A stretch of 54,581 nt of DNA from an uncultured Alphaproteobacteria bacterium (GCA_913051655.1 CAJXHI010000020.1:1-54581), one strand, 5' to 3'; numbered from the stretch's first letter, positions 27,643 to 36,308 are shown. Made by a program: numbers and translations. The notes: generated by a model not told the origin, from the letters alone.

Positions 27643-28887
27643 TTAATGCGCCACCCCTGCAGCGACACTTTCGTCGATAAATTTGCCCTCTTTGAAGCGC
27701 CACATAGAAAATTCATCTGTCAGCGGAGAAAACCCTTTGGCCATCAACTCTGCCATGCCCCAGCCTGACCCGGGAATGGCTTTGAAACCACCTGTACCCC
27801 ATCCGCAATTTATGAAGCAGTTTTCAAGAGGTGTTTTTGATAAGATCGGTGATCGATCCCCTGTCATATCCACAATGCCCCCCCACCAGCGCAGCATCTT
27901 TAAACGACTGATCATCGGGAATGTTTCGACCAAGGCGCGTACGGTTTCTTCCACATGATGAAATGATCCGCGTTGGGTGTAGTTGTTATAGCCATCCGCT
28001 CCACCGCCGATCACCATTTCGCCTTTATCGGACTGGCTCATGTAGCCATGGACCGTATTGGCCATGACCACAACATCCATGCAAGGTTTGATCGGTTCAG
28101 AGACAAGCGCCTGAAGTGCTACAGATTCCACTGGCAGTCGGAATCCTGCCATATCCGCTAATACGCCAGAATGCCCCGCCACCACTATACCAAGCTTGTC
28201 ACACTCGATTGTGCCTTTCGTGGTTTCAACACCGCTGACCTTACCATCTTTTTGATGCACGGCAGTCACTTCACATTTTTGGATAATATCCATGCCCATG
28301 TCCGAGCAGGCCCGCGCGTAGCCCCAAGCGACCGCATCGTGACGCGCGGTTCCGCCGCGTGGCTGCCAAAGCGCGCCAAGCACGGGATAGCGTGGACCAT
28401 CAAGATTTATGATCGGACAAAGCTCTTTCACGCGCTTGGGCAAAATAAATTCGGTGACGACACCTTGCAGCGCATTGGCATGTGCCGTGCGCTGATACCC
28501 ACGAATTTCATGCTGTGTCTGCGCTAGCATCATAACACCGCGCGGACTGAACATGACGTTGAAGTTTAAATCTTGGCTCAACGTTTCATAAAGACCACGC
28601 GCTTTTTCATAAATCGCGGCGGAGGGGTCCTGGAGGTAATTGGATCGAATGATCGTAGTATTACGCCCTGTATTTCCACCTCCAAGCCAGCCTTTTTCGA
28701 TCACCGCCACATTTTTAATACCAAAGTTGCGCCCCAAATAGTATGCTGTGGCTAGCCCATGTCCCCCTGCTCCAATGATGATAACACCATATTTTTTCTT
28801 AGGCTCGGGATTGCGCCAAGCCCGTTCCCAGCCGGAGTGAAACCTCAAGGCTTCACGCGCTACAGCGAAGGCAGAATAACGTTTCAT
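27643..28887 (-). CDS. soxB: Sarcosine oxidase subunit beta
   Basis: FAD/FMN-containing subunit that oxidises sarcosine. The dinucleotide fold YGVIIIGAGGHGLATAYYLG is near residues 34-53, ending in the acidic VAVIEKGWLGGGNTGRNTTIIRSNY segment. PRGGTARHDAVAWGYARA near 170-187 contains the His that carries covalent FMN in this family. The C-terminal GWGTGGFKAIPGSG flavin loop is intact. The start was set at ATG 28887 (MKRYSAFAVAREAL, the family N-terminus, 414 residues); an ATG four codons upstream is possible. First gene of the sox run, divergent from ccmI across a 176-base gap. Confidence 0.94.
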   Translation of the reverse strand: MKRYSAFAVAREALRFHSGWERAWRNPEPKKKYGVIIIGAGGHGLATAYYLGRNFGIKNVAVIEKGWLGGGNTGRNTTIIRSNYLQDPSAAIYEKARGLYETLSQDLNFNVMFSPRGVMMLAQTQHEIRGYQRTAHANALQGVVTEFILPKRVKELCPIINLDGPRYPVLGALWQPRGGTARHDAVAWGYARACSDMGMDIIQKCEVTAVHQKDGKVSGVETTKGTIECDKLGIVVAGHSGVLADMAGFRLPVESVALQALVSEPIKPCMDVVVMANTVHGYMSQSDKGEMVIGGGADGYNNYTQRGSFHHVEETVRALVETFPMISRLKMLRWWGGIVDMTGDRSPILSKTPLENCFINCGWGTGGFKAIPGSGWGMAELMAKGFSPLTDEFSMWRFKEGKFIDESVAAGVAH

Positions 28888-29063
28888 ATAGTCATCCAAT
28901 CTAATTCAAGCAGATGTCCGGCTTTTGACAAAAAATCACAGGTTAGTGAAGGCTTACTGCGTCACAAGCAAAGCCAGAAGCGACATATGCGTCAAGATGT
29001 CTTGAGCCTCTTTTTAAATTGGCAAAGTCTCGTTAAACAGGGAGGAGAGAAAAGGAAAAGAGT

Positions 29064-30284
29064 ATGCTGTTTTGGGCGCTCATCACTGCGATTTCACTGT
29101 CCGTTGTTTTGTTCTTGTTGGCAACCTTGTGGATCCCCGCCCCAAGCTCACAGGATGAAAATCAAGAACAGCAGTTTTACAAAGCCCAGCTGGCAGAGGT
29201 AGAACGGGATGTGTCGCGCGGCTTATTGTTACCTCAGGATGCAGAACAGCTTCACGCCGAAATTGCACGCCGACTACTTCAGTCTGCAAAAAGCAAAAAT
29301 ACGCATGACGCACATGATTCAAAGAAAATCTGGCTTATCCTTTCAGCAGTAATAACCGCCTGCGTTCTTACAGGCGGAAGTTTAGGCTTGTACCAAATAT
29401 TTGGCGCGCCGGGATATGATGATCTTTCACAGCAAGACCGGATCGCTAGGTCGAAAGAATTGCATGCGACGCGCCCATCTTTAGAAGAATATCTGGTGCA
29501 ACTGCCCCCCGTGGATAAGTCCCTTCCGAGTTCAACCTATACTGACTTAATCAAAAAATTACGTCATACTGTCGAAGAGCGCCCCAACGATCTCAAGGGA
29601 CATAGTCTGTTGGCTCGCATAGAGGCGAGCCTTCAGAATTTTATGGCGGCCAGCATTGCGCAAGCTAATGTCATTCATCTGAAAGGCGCAGATGCCAGTG
29701 TTGATGACCACTTTGATTACGCAGAATTGTTGATCCTCGCGGCGCGTGGATATGTTTCACCAGAAGCCGAAGCCGCGCTTGAGCGGGTTTTGTTGCTTCA
29801 AAATGATCACAAACCAACACTTTATTACATAGGGTTGCTTTTGGTCCAGATTGATCGCCCGGATCGCGCCTTCCGACTTTGGCAAAGGCTTTTAGCTGAG
29901 GCGGAAGTAGACAGTCCATGGCTGGAGCCAATTCGCAGTCAAATCGTTGACATAGCGCTCGCAGCAGGGGTGACAGATTTCGAATTGCCGCCGATGCCAA
30001 CAAACAGCGGCCCCTCTATAGAAGACATAGAGGCTGCGGGCGAAATGAACATAGAAGACCGGCAAGCAATGATTGAAAGCATGGTACAAAGCTTGGCACA
30101 GCGGCTTGGTACAGAGGGTGGGCCCGCTGAAGAATGGGCAAAATTACTTCGTGCGCTGGTTGTTCTTAGACGTATAGAAGACGCTAGCAATATCTTAAAA
30201 GAGGCGCAGGTGGTGTTTGCTGATCATACTGATGCTCTTGCGCTTATTCAAGAAACAGCAAAGATTTTGGGGCTTGCCAAGTGA
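29064..30284 (+). CDS. ccmI: c-type cytochrome biogenesis protein CcmI
   Basis: Membrane chaperone that presents apocytochrome c to the haem ligation complex CcmF/H. The N-terminal part has two membrane segments (about residues 3-24 and 97-117) joined by a cytoplasmic helix with the family motif FYKAQLAEVERDVSRGLL. The periplasmic C-terminal part (about 150-406) is tetratricopeptide-like. Length 406 fits alphaproteobacterial CcmI. The stop overlaps the ruvX start (GTGA). Other ccm genes are not in the window. Confidence 0.9.
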   Translation: MLFWALITAISLSVVLFLLATLWIPAPSSQDENQEQQFYKAQLAEVERDVSRGLLLPQDAEQLHAEIARRLLQSAKSKNTHDAHDSKKIWLILSAVITACVLTGGSLGLYQIFGAPGYDDLSQQDRIARSKELHATRPSLEEYLVQLPPVDKSLPSSTYTDLIKKLRHTVEERPNDLKGHSLLARIEASLQNFMAASIAQANVIHLKGADASVDDHFDYAELLILAARGYVSPEAEAALERVLLLQNDHKPTLYYIGLLLVQIDRPDRAFRLWQRLLAEAEVDSPWLEPIRSQIVDIALAAGVTDFELPPMPTNSGPSIEDIEAAGEMNIEDRQAMIESMVQSLAQRLGTEGGPAEEWAKLLRALVVLRRIEDASNILKEAQVVFADHTDALALIQETAKILGLAK

Positions 30285-30745
30285 TTTTCGATAATCTCAC
30301 CGATTTCGCAGACTCTTTAACCGAATATGGGGCGATTGGCGGGCTTGATCTTGGCACAAAAACAATTGGTGTCGCCGTTTCTGATCACATGCGCTACATC
30401 GCAACACCGCTTGAAACCATAAAGCGTCAGAAATTCACGCAGGACGCAGAGCACCTTTTGTCAATCTGTGAGGGACGGGCACTTCGTGGTTTGATTTTAG
30501 GCCTACCCCGAAATATGGATGGAACCGAAGGTCCAAGGGCACAATCAACTCGCGCGTTTGCCCGTAATCTGCATCAAAAGACGGATTTAATGATTTCTTT
30601 TTGGGATGAGCGTTTGTCAACCGTTGCGGCAGAAAAAGCCCTATTAGAGGCGGATACGACTAGAAAACGTCGCTCAGAAGTCATAGACCATGTTGCAGCG
30701 TCTTATATCTTACAGGGCGCACTGGATCGATTGAGGCATCTTTAG
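30281..30745 (+). CDS. ruvX: Holliday junction resolvase-like protein RuvX/YqgF
   Basis: RNase H-fold nuclease family implicated in 16S rRNA 5'-end processing (YqgF) and proposed as an alternative Holliday junction resolvase. The first acidic motif is in GGLDLGTKTIGVAVSD, the second strand segment RALRGLILGLPRNMDGTEGP includes the family's GLP loop, WDERLSTVAAEKAL has the central acid, and VIDHVAASYILQGALD the last. Length is 154 residues. The start is GTG inside the ccmI stop (GTGA), so the two are translationally coupled. Confidence 0.92.
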   Translation: MIFDNLTDFADSLTEYGAIGGLDLGTKTIGVAVSDHMRYIATPLETIKRQKFTQDAEHLLSICEGRALRGLILGLPRNMDGTEGPRAQSTRAFARNLHQKTDLMISFWDERLSTVAAEKALLEADTTRKRRSEVIDHVAASYILQGALDRLRHL

Positions 30746-30748
30746 CAT

Positions 30749-31006
30749 ATGAAACATTCTGCACGCGGAGAAGCCAATCAAGTCTGGAAGCGCAACGAGA
30801 TAGACAGTCCTTGCGTGAGTATTTGTGTCATTCATCCAACAGAACGGATTTGTACGGGTTGCCATCGCACTATCGACGAAATCACGCGTTGGTCAGTAAT
30901 GAGCGCCGAAGAGCGCCAGACGATCAACGAGGCACTGGCAGAACGAGTACAGCAACTTCGCAAACGACGCGGTGGGCGCTCAGCACGGCTAAAATCGCGA
31001 ACCTGA
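30749..31006 (+). CDS. DUF1289 family small cysteine-rich protein
   Basis: Eighty-five residues matching DUF1289: the SPCVSICVIHPTERICTGCHRTIDEITRW segment shows the conserved four cysteines in C-x3-C and C-x2-C arrangement, expected to bind a metal or iron-sulfur centre. A basic Arg-rich tail (QLRKRRGGRSARLKSR) suggests nucleic-acid contact (inference). It starts 3 bases after ruvX and ends the ccmI-ruvX transcript. Biological role unknown. Confidence 0.85.
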   Translation: MKHSARGEANQVWKRNEIDSPCVSICVIHPTERICTGCHRTIDEITRWSVMSAEERQTINEALAERVQQLRKRRGGRSARLKSRT

Positions 31007-31051
31007 ACGCCAAACCGAGGCTACTTTCCGCCTTACCTTTGTTCAAGCCCA

Positions 31052-31195
31052 CTATCTCGCAATCGTTGAACAAATGTTGCGATCTATGAATGCAATCAGC
31101 TCTTCTAACGACATTTTTCCTTGCAAGACGTTTATGAGGCCAAGATGGAGCTCGGCCCAATATGCCTGTGTGGGATAGGTGGGACTTGGATACAT
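31052..31195 (-). CDS. Candidate 47-residue small protein
   Basis: An ATG at 31193-31195, preceded by GGTGG, opens 47 codons ending in TAG. The peptide begins with a Pro/Tyr-rich stretch (MYPSPTYPTQAYW), then a helix-like part with AELHLGLINVLQGKMSLEELIAFIDRN. The composition looks more protein-like than the surrounding frames. It lies 115 bases downstream of the oxygenase-like gene on the same strand and fills part of the 304-base gap 31007-31310, which otherwise holds nothing recognised. It could be chance or a relic. Confidence 0.3.
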   Translation of the reverse strand: MYPSPTYPTQAYWAELHLGLINVLQGKMSLEELIAFIDRNICSTIAR

Positions 31196-31310
31196 TTCAC
31201 CACCGCAATGGGCACACCTTTAAGTAAATCGTTTGTAAAAATGACACACTTTGATGGTTCATATGTAAAAATTCGTGCCGCAATTCAAGTATTTTGAGTC
31301 CTTATATTTT

Positions 31311-32084
31311 TCAGTTACTCAATAAAGGCCATGCAGATGCGTCCGCAAGTTCAGGACGCAAATAGGCAATCATCCTTCCTTCTAATGGCGCAACGGCGCC
31401 TGTTGCCCAAGGCGCAACTCCGTGAAGAGATAACCGATGCAGCACATAGGCCTCCCCCGGTCGTGCATGGACAATCACCCGCTTACACATATCAAAGACT
31501 TTTTTTCGGGTTGATTGATAAATCTCCGTGATGTCAATGTTGTCCCAATCCTTTGAATCATATTTATTAAGCACGGATTGAAACGCTTCAGCCATCAAAA
31601 TATGGGAACCCTCCCAAACGACCAAGGAGCTTGCCCCAGGGGAAGTTTCATTTAGTGGAAGGCCCAATATATATGCATGGGGTTCTTTAAGTATGCGTCG
31701 GCGGTCTTTGCCTACAGGCAACAACCCATCCACATGAGCCGCATCACGTTTCAACCGATAACCGTAAGCGGCCTCACTTTCCCCTTCACGGGGTTTGGGA
31801 TACCCCTCAAACATGATAGACAACTGCGCTGGATGAAGCGGTTTGGTTTGCGTTTCTGATAGCGCATCAATTACTACTCCTTTGAGATCCGCATCGCCAA
31901 TGCGCCCCGCAGGATCACTTGGCAAGGCATCAACTCCAACGAACCAAGTCGCTGCGCATTGCAGCCATTTTTCACGCATCGCCGTGTCTCTGAGCACTAA
32001 GCACCCCTCTTTATGTGCAGCCTCAGCCCAGCGCGCTATGCATGGATCATAATCGAATTTGCACCATCCTTTCTGTCCGAACAT
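31311..32084 (-). CDS. Phytanoyl-CoA dioxygenase-like Fe(II)/2-oxoglutarate oxygenase (putative)
   Basis: Not recognised by name. The 257-residue product has an iron-facial-triad pattern: His117-x-Asp119 in AHVDGLLP, a distal His (His221 in LSLHGVAPWA) after the strand RPGEAYVLH, and Arg237 in GRMIAYLRP, which could hold 2-oxoglutarate. GPLNE/SPGASSLVVWEGSH-like text in the middle (LPLNETSPGASSLVVWEGSH, residues 142-161) is typical of PhyH-like double-stranded beta-helix enzymes. ATG 32084 was chosen because it follows an AAGGA site and drops an unlikely Cys-rich extension. It is alone on the minus strand, facing away from the polyamine transporter. Substrate unknown. Confidence 0.6.
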   Translation of the reverse strand: MFGQKGWCKFDYDPCIARWAEAAHKEGCLVLRDTAMREKWLQCAATWFVGVDALPSDPAGRIGDADLKGVVIDALSETQTKPLHPAQLSIMFEGYPKPREGESEAAYGYRLKRDAAHVDGLLPVGKDRRRILKEPHAYILGLPLNETSPGASSLVVWEGSHILMAEAFQSVLNKYDSKDWDNIDITEIYQSTRKKVFDMCKRVIVHARPGEAYVLHRLSLHGVAPWATGAVAPLEGRMIAYLRPELADASAWPLLSN

Positions 32085-32160
32085 CTTACAAGGATTCCTT
32101 TTACATACCAAGTTGCTACCAATGCGGGAACGGCAAGCGGAAGCATAAGATAATTAAATA

Positions 32161-32187
32161 ATCAATGAATTCGCGGAGTCCATTGAT
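32161..32187. repeat. Inverted repeat upstream of the oxygenase-like gene
   Basis: ATCAATG (32161-32167) and CATTGAT (32181-32187) are exact complements 13 bases apart, in an A/T-rich stretch 77 bases before the oxygenase-like start. The spacing suits a dimeric regulator, but no binding protein can be assigned. Confidence 0.35.
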
Positions 32188-32351
32188 CATCCGTAAATTA
32201 TTAAAACAGAATAGATCACTCGCATCTTACACAAGAGGATTATACTTCTAAAATCTCATCGGGTTTCTTAAAAATATCAAAAAAATGGTTCAGGATAGTG
32301 AGAAACATCCTGATACATGAGGGCCGATCAATGAAACTGATCGATACTCAC

Positions 32352-32366
32352 GATCACTTTGTGATC
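32352..32366. repeat. Perfect palindrome GATCAC-TTT-GTGATC
   Basis: GATCAC (32352-32357) and GTGATC (32361-32366) are exact complements around TTT. It lies 11 bases before a short open frame and in the middle of the 926-base gap before potF. The order of half-sites is the reverse of a CRP/FNR site, so it is listed only as a possible operator. Confidence 0.4.
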
Positions 32367-32376
32367 AATATCTAAA

Positions 32377-32697
32377 ATGCTGTTTTCCACCTTATGTTCC
32401 AAGCGAACTATGAGAGCACGGAACCTCCATCCTCAATCTAAATCAGCATATGGAGCAAGGGAGCGGGGTTTGCATCTAGATTATGATAACAGGATCACAG
32501 TCCGCACCACATCAACAGTTTGGCGCAGGGGGATTACATATTTGAGTGCAGACTTACGCGATCGTGATAGGACGCTTTACAAAGCTGGTGATGTGGTTTG
32601 GATCGCCGGCGGTACAGTGAGTAATTCCTATTCCGACAACGGGTGTACCGTTGCCATGTTTTCACAAATCCCAAAAGAACAAACTGACACTATCTAA
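32377..32697 (+). CDS. Uncertain short ORF, possible relic
   Basis: A 106-codon frame without a convincing ribosome-binding site. Its second half contains LYKAGDVVWIAGGTVSN, which faintly recalls the AGDVVWIPAGTVH turn of cupins, but the rest has no likeness and the expected metal histidines are absent. It may be chance or a decayed cupin fragment. The rest of the 32085-33010 gap shows palindromes and A/T-rich DNA but no other gene. Confidence 0.2.
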   Translation: MLFSTLCSKRTMRARNLHPQSKSAYGARERGLHLDYDNRITVRTTSTVWRRGITYLSADLRDRDRTLYKAGDVVWIAGGTVSNSYSDNGCTVAMFSQIPKEQTDTI

Positions 32698-32788
32698 AAC
32701 AACCGGCATTCTTATCGCGAAACTCTGCCAGACCTATGATACGCATCCAAAACATTAATGAAAATGGATAACTCAGAATAATCTGATC

Positions 32789-32800
32789 TTTTGATCAAAA
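32789..32800. repeat. 12-base perfect palindrome TTTTGATCAAAA
   Basis: A self-complementary 12-mer about 210 bases before potF. It could be an operator, but single palindromes of this size in A/T-rich DNA can arise by chance. Confidence 0.25.
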
Positions 32801-32964
32801 TTTCTCACCCACAAGAAGCTTACAACTTGACGAAGCGCTTTCGTCCTGTTTAGCCTTACACTTAGCGAAAATGTTATGACGTAAAATGGGGGCCGGACCC
32901 GCAAAAATACGATAAAAATATACCCTGACAAATGGTGTACAATACGTTTGAATGAATTCTCAGA

Positions 32965-32987
32965 GGTCCAAGAAAAATGAATGGACC
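32965..32987. promoter_or_regulatory. Inverted repeat GGTCCA-N11-TGGACC before potF
   Basis: GGTCCA (32965-32970) and TGGACC (32982-32987) are exact complements and lie 24 bases before the potF ATG, overlapping the probable leader. The core ATGGAC/GTCCA resembles the half-sites of the TetR-type operator at 40316-40341, although the spacing differs. A common regulator is possible but not shown. Confidence 0.4.
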
Positions 32988-33010
32988 ACTAACAATAGGG
33001 AGAAACTACT

Positions 33011-34120
33011 ATGAGTTTTGCTGACTTTTCAAAACTATTTATTGGCTCTGTACTGGTCACCGGCTTTATGGCGACGAACGCGGTCTCGAAAGATCGTGTG
33101 CTTAAGGTCACGAACTGGGCTGAATACATAGGCGAAGAAACGATTGCCAATTTCGAAGCTGAATATGGTATCAAAGTTGTTTATGACACCTACGACTCTG
33201 CAGAGTCGATCGATGCTAAATTGCTTGCAGGAAACAGCGGTTACGACGTTGTGAGTCACTCTGGAAGTATGGTGGCACGGCTTATTAAGGCCGGCATCGT
33301 GGCGCCACTTGATGTGTCAAAGCTGGATAATACAAAACATATGGATGCCTCAATCATGGCGCAGCTTGGCAAAGATTGGGACCCCGGCAACCAACACTTT
33401 ATTCCATACATGTGGGGCACTCATGGTGTGACTTATAATAAGGAATTGGTGCTTGAAACTTATCCCGATGCCCCTATCGGCTCAATGGACATGATTTTTG
33501 ATCCAAAGCACATGAAAGAGCTGGCAAAATGTGGCGTTTCGTTTCTGGATTCGCCACAGGATATTGTGCCAATGGCACTCGCCCACCTTGGACTAAGCCC
33601 CTCTACGACCAGTAAGGCGGATTACGACAAAGCTGGCGAACTGCTATCAGCAATACGCCCTTACATTAAAACATTTGACAACTACGCCTACCAGCGTATG
33701 CCACAGAAGGAGTTCTGTGTTGCCGTGACATGGGGACCGGATGGGCTTTTAGCGATGTCCGGAGCGGCTGAAGCAGACACGGGTGTTGTGCTAGACTTCT
33801 TCCTGCCAGAAGGGCAAGGCAAAGCGAACCTTTGGATTGACGGATGGTTAATCCCAGCGGATGCAGGTAATGTGGAGGATGCGCACTTATTCTTAAATTA
33901 CATTATGCGGCCTGACGTTGCAGCTGGTGACAGTAACTACACATGGTATGCAACGGCAAATACAACCGCAAAACCAATGATTGACGAGGAAGTCACCTCA
34001 AGCCCTGCTGCCTTTCCAACAAGTGAGCAAGTAGCAAACATGTACACCAACGCGTCCTTGTCGCCGAAGGTGCAAAGAATCCAAACCAGAACTTGGACAG
34101 ATTTCAAAGCGGGCAATTGA
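33011..34120 (+). CDS. potF: Putrescine/polyamine ABC transporter, periplasmic binding protein
   Basis: PotF/SpuD-type binding protein. A signal peptide covers about residues 1-26. The mature part begins DRVLKVTNWAEYIGEETIANFE, the family's opening with the substrate-contacting Trp-x-x-Tyr. GYDVVSHSGSMVARLI, YMWGTHGVTYN and VTWGPDGLLAMSG follow. Length 369 is normal. The ribosome-binding site is AGGGAG. It is the first gene of potFGHI, followed by a strong terminator-like hairpin before potG, which would give more binding protein than membrane parts. Putrescine is the best guess; other amines are possible. Confidence 0.88.
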   Translation: MSFADFSKLFIGSVLVTGFMATNAVSKDRVLKVTNWAEYIGEETIANFEAEYGIKVVYDTYDSAESIDAKLLAGNSGYDVVSHSGSMVARLIKAGIVAPLDVSKLDNTKHMDASIMAQLGKDWDPGNQHFIPYMWGTHGVTYNKELVLETYPDAPIGSMDMIFDPKHMKELAKCGVSFLDSPQDIVPMALAHLGLSPSTTSKADYDKAGELLSAIRPYIKTFDNYAYQRMPQKEFCVAVTWGPDGLLAMSGAAEADTGVVLDFFLPEGQGKANLWIDGWLIPADAGNVEDAHLFLNYIMRPDVAAGDSNYTWYATANTTAKPMIDEEVTSSPAAFPTSEQVANMYTNASLSPKVQRIQTRTWTDFKAGN

Positions 34121-34132
34121 CATAGCCTCCTG

Positions 34133-34167
34133 GATAGGGCTGAAGTTTCAGCCCTATCTTCTTTTTT
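34133..34167 (+). terminator. Strong hairpin with T-tract between potF and potG
   Basis: GATAGGGCTG (34133-34142) pairs with CAGCCCTATC (34149-34158), the complementarity extending to the centre for 12 bases, and is followed by TTCTTTTTT (34159-34167). This is an intrinsic terminator. As it sits inside an operon with no clear new promoter before potG, partial read-through is likely. Confidence 0.88.
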
Positions 34168-34212
34168 CCCTCTAAATGCACTTTATCAGATCATACTCTC
34201 AAGGGATGTAAT

Positions 34213-35358
34213 ATGGTCAGCCAATCAAATGACCGCGCAGATACTGCAAAAAACGCTCTGAATGATGAAAAACCACTTCTTCAGATCCGTAATGTTACAA
34301 AAAAATTTGGTGACTTTACTGCCGTAAATAACGTCGACCTAGATATTCATTCTGGTGAGTTGTTTTGCCTGCTTGGGGGGTCAGGATGCGGGAAATCAAC
34401 GCTTTTGCGAATGCTGGCTGGGTTTGAAACCCCGACATCAGGACAGATCTTGATTGAAAGTAAGGACATGTCCGGCGTTCCCCCATACCAGCGCCCGACC
34501 AATATGATGTTTCAGAGCTATGCGCTTTTTCCTCATATGAGCGTTGAGAAGAACATTGCCTTTGGACTGCAGCAAGATGGGATAAACAGAAGCGAAATAA
34601 AAGACCGCACGCAAAATATGCTGAAACTGGTAGAACTACAGGGCTATGAAAAACGCCGGCCTGGTCAGCTTTCCGGTGGCCAGCGACAACGCGTCGCACT
34701 TGCGCGGGCACTTGTAAAGGAACCAAAGCTCCTTCTTTTGGATGAACCCCTTGGCGCGCTTGATAAAAAACTACGCGAACAAACCCAATTCGAACTTATG
34801 AACATTCAGTACAAAGTTGGCGTAACCTTTGTGGTGGTAACGCACGATCAAGAAGAGGCAATGGTGCTATCCGACCGTATCGCTGTGATGGACAAGGGCG
34901 CGTTTATTCAAATTGGATCACCAACGGAAATTTATGAATTCCCTAAAAACAGGTTTGTTGCGAATTTTATCGGTTCTGCCAATATTTTTGAGGGTCGCGT
35001 AATTGAAAACACAAGTAAATCGTTAAAAATCACAACAGATTTGGGTGAAGTTGAGCTTAAACAATCCAGCACTTTGACAGTTGGGTCAACTGTTTACCTT
35101 GGGATACGCCCTGAAAAGATATCGATCGACAAAGATGCTTCATCAAAAAAGCAAGATTTCACAACCAGCGGTGTTGTAGAAGACATTGGTTATCTTGGAA
35201 ATACATCGCGCTATAAAGTACGGCTTGATCAGGGCACCTTAGTTGATGTGACTGCACAAAACCATTTGCGCCCGCAAAACCGCAGCCATGCTTTCAGTTG
35301 GGAAGAAAACGTTTCTCTTCATTGGGATGCCTCAAACGTCATGTTGTTGACTTCATGA
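34213..35358 (+). CDS. potG: Polyamine ABC transporter ATP-binding protein
   Basis: ATPase subunit of the PotFGHI importer. Walker A GGSGCGKST is near residues 56-64, Q-loop MMFQSYALFPHM near 97, signature LSGGQRQRVALARAL near 155, Walker B LLLLDEPLGALD near 175, and switch His in VVTHDQEEA near 212. A TOBE-like C-terminal domain (about 285-375) is typical of PotA/PotG. The start ATG 34213 follows AAGGGA. The stop overlaps the potH start (ATGA). Confidence 0.92.
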   Translation: MVSQSNDRADTAKNALNDEKPLLQIRNVTKKFGDFTAVNNVDLDIHSGELFCLLGGSGCGKSTLLRMLAGFETPTSGQILIESKDMSGVPPYQRPTNMMFQSYALFPHMSVEKNIAFGLQQDGINRSEIKDRTQNMLKLVELQGYEKRRPGQLSGGQRQRVALARALVKEPKLLLLDEPLGALDKKLREQTQFELMNIQYKVGVTFVVVTHDQEEAMVLSDRIAVMDKGAFIQIGSPTEIYEFPKNRFVANFIGSANIFEGRVIENTSKSLKITTDLGEVELKQSSTLTVGSTVYLGIRPEKISIDKDASSKKQDFTTSGVVEDIGYLGNTSRYKVRLDQGTLVDVTAQNHLRPQNRSHAFSWEENVSLHWDASNVMLLTS

Positions 35359-36308
35359 ACGATAGTGCATTTCCGTCAGACTTGGCTCCAAAAGCTTTGG
35401 CAAATACAAGCGTACTCGACAGATTGCAGGAGCGCTGGAAAACCATAGTCATTGTACTGCCTTTTGTTTGGCTTCTGGTGTTCTTTTTGGCACCATTCTT
35501 TATAGTCGCCAAGATTAGTTTGGCAGAGCTTGAAATTTCAAGCCCCCCCTTCACCGCGATGATTGAATGGGTAGATGGAACAATTGTTACCATCCGTTTG
35601 GTATTTGATAACTTTATCTATATCTTTGAAGATCCGCTTTATTCAAAGACTTATTTAAATTCAATCAAGATTGCCTTTATTTCCACCTTGCTTGCCCTGC
35701 TCCTCGGATATCCAATTTCCTATGGGATCGTACGATCAAATCCGGTGACAAAACAGCTTTTATTGTTTGCAATAATTCTGCCCTTCTGGACATCTTTTTT
35801 ACTGCGCGTTTATGCTTGGATGGGGTTGCTAGCCGACCAAGGAACGATCAATAACCTTCTGATTTCACTGGGTTTGATCGAAACACCACTCAGGATGCTA
35901 TACACGGAATTTGCCGTTTATGTGGGGATCGTTTACACTTATCTGCCTTTTATGATCCTCCCACTTTATGCCAACATGGAAAAATTAGATGTCACATTAA
36001 ACGAGGCCGCAGCAGACCTTGGTTCGGGACCGATCAACACATTCTTTAAAATTACGCTCCCTTTGACGATGCCTGGGGTAATAGCAGGCGCGCTACTGGT
36101 GTTTATTCCCGCCACGGGGGAATATGTAATCCCTGATCTTTTGGGAGGTGGCAATGTTCAGATGATTGGGCGACAATTATATAATGAATTTGCCCGCAAC
36201 ATAGATTGGCCAGTGGCGGCAGCGGTTGCGATTGTATTGCTTTTGATCCTCGTCTTACCAATGGCCATTTACCAATATTATCAAGGCAGAGCAGCGGAAC
36301 GGATATAA
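35355..36308 (+). CDS. potH: Polyamine ABC transporter permease (PotB/PotH type)
   Basis: Inner-membrane permease with six predicted segments, the first at about residues 28-52. The conserved EAA loop is present as NEAAADLGSGPINTFFKITLPLTMPG near 214-239, where the ATPase docks. The start ATG at 35355 overlaps the potG stop; the earlier open frame is out of the usual family N-terminus. Length 317 is normal. It ends one base before the potI start region (36310). Confidence 0.92.
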   Translation: MNDSAFPSDLAPKALANTSVLDRLQERWKTIVIVLPFVWLLVFFLAPFFIVAKISLAELEISSPPFTAMIEWVDGTIVTIRLVFDNFIYIFEDPLYSKTYLNSIKIAFISTLLALLLGYPISYGIVRSNPVTKQLLLFAIILPFWTSFLLRVYAWMGLLADQGTINNLLISLGLIETPLRMLYTEFAVYVGIVYTYLPFMILPLYANMEKLDVTLNEAAADLGSGPINTFFKITLPLTMPGVIAGALLVFIPATGEYVIPDLLGGGNVQMIGRQLYNEFARNIDWPVAAAVAIVLLLILVLPMAIYQYYQGRAAERI

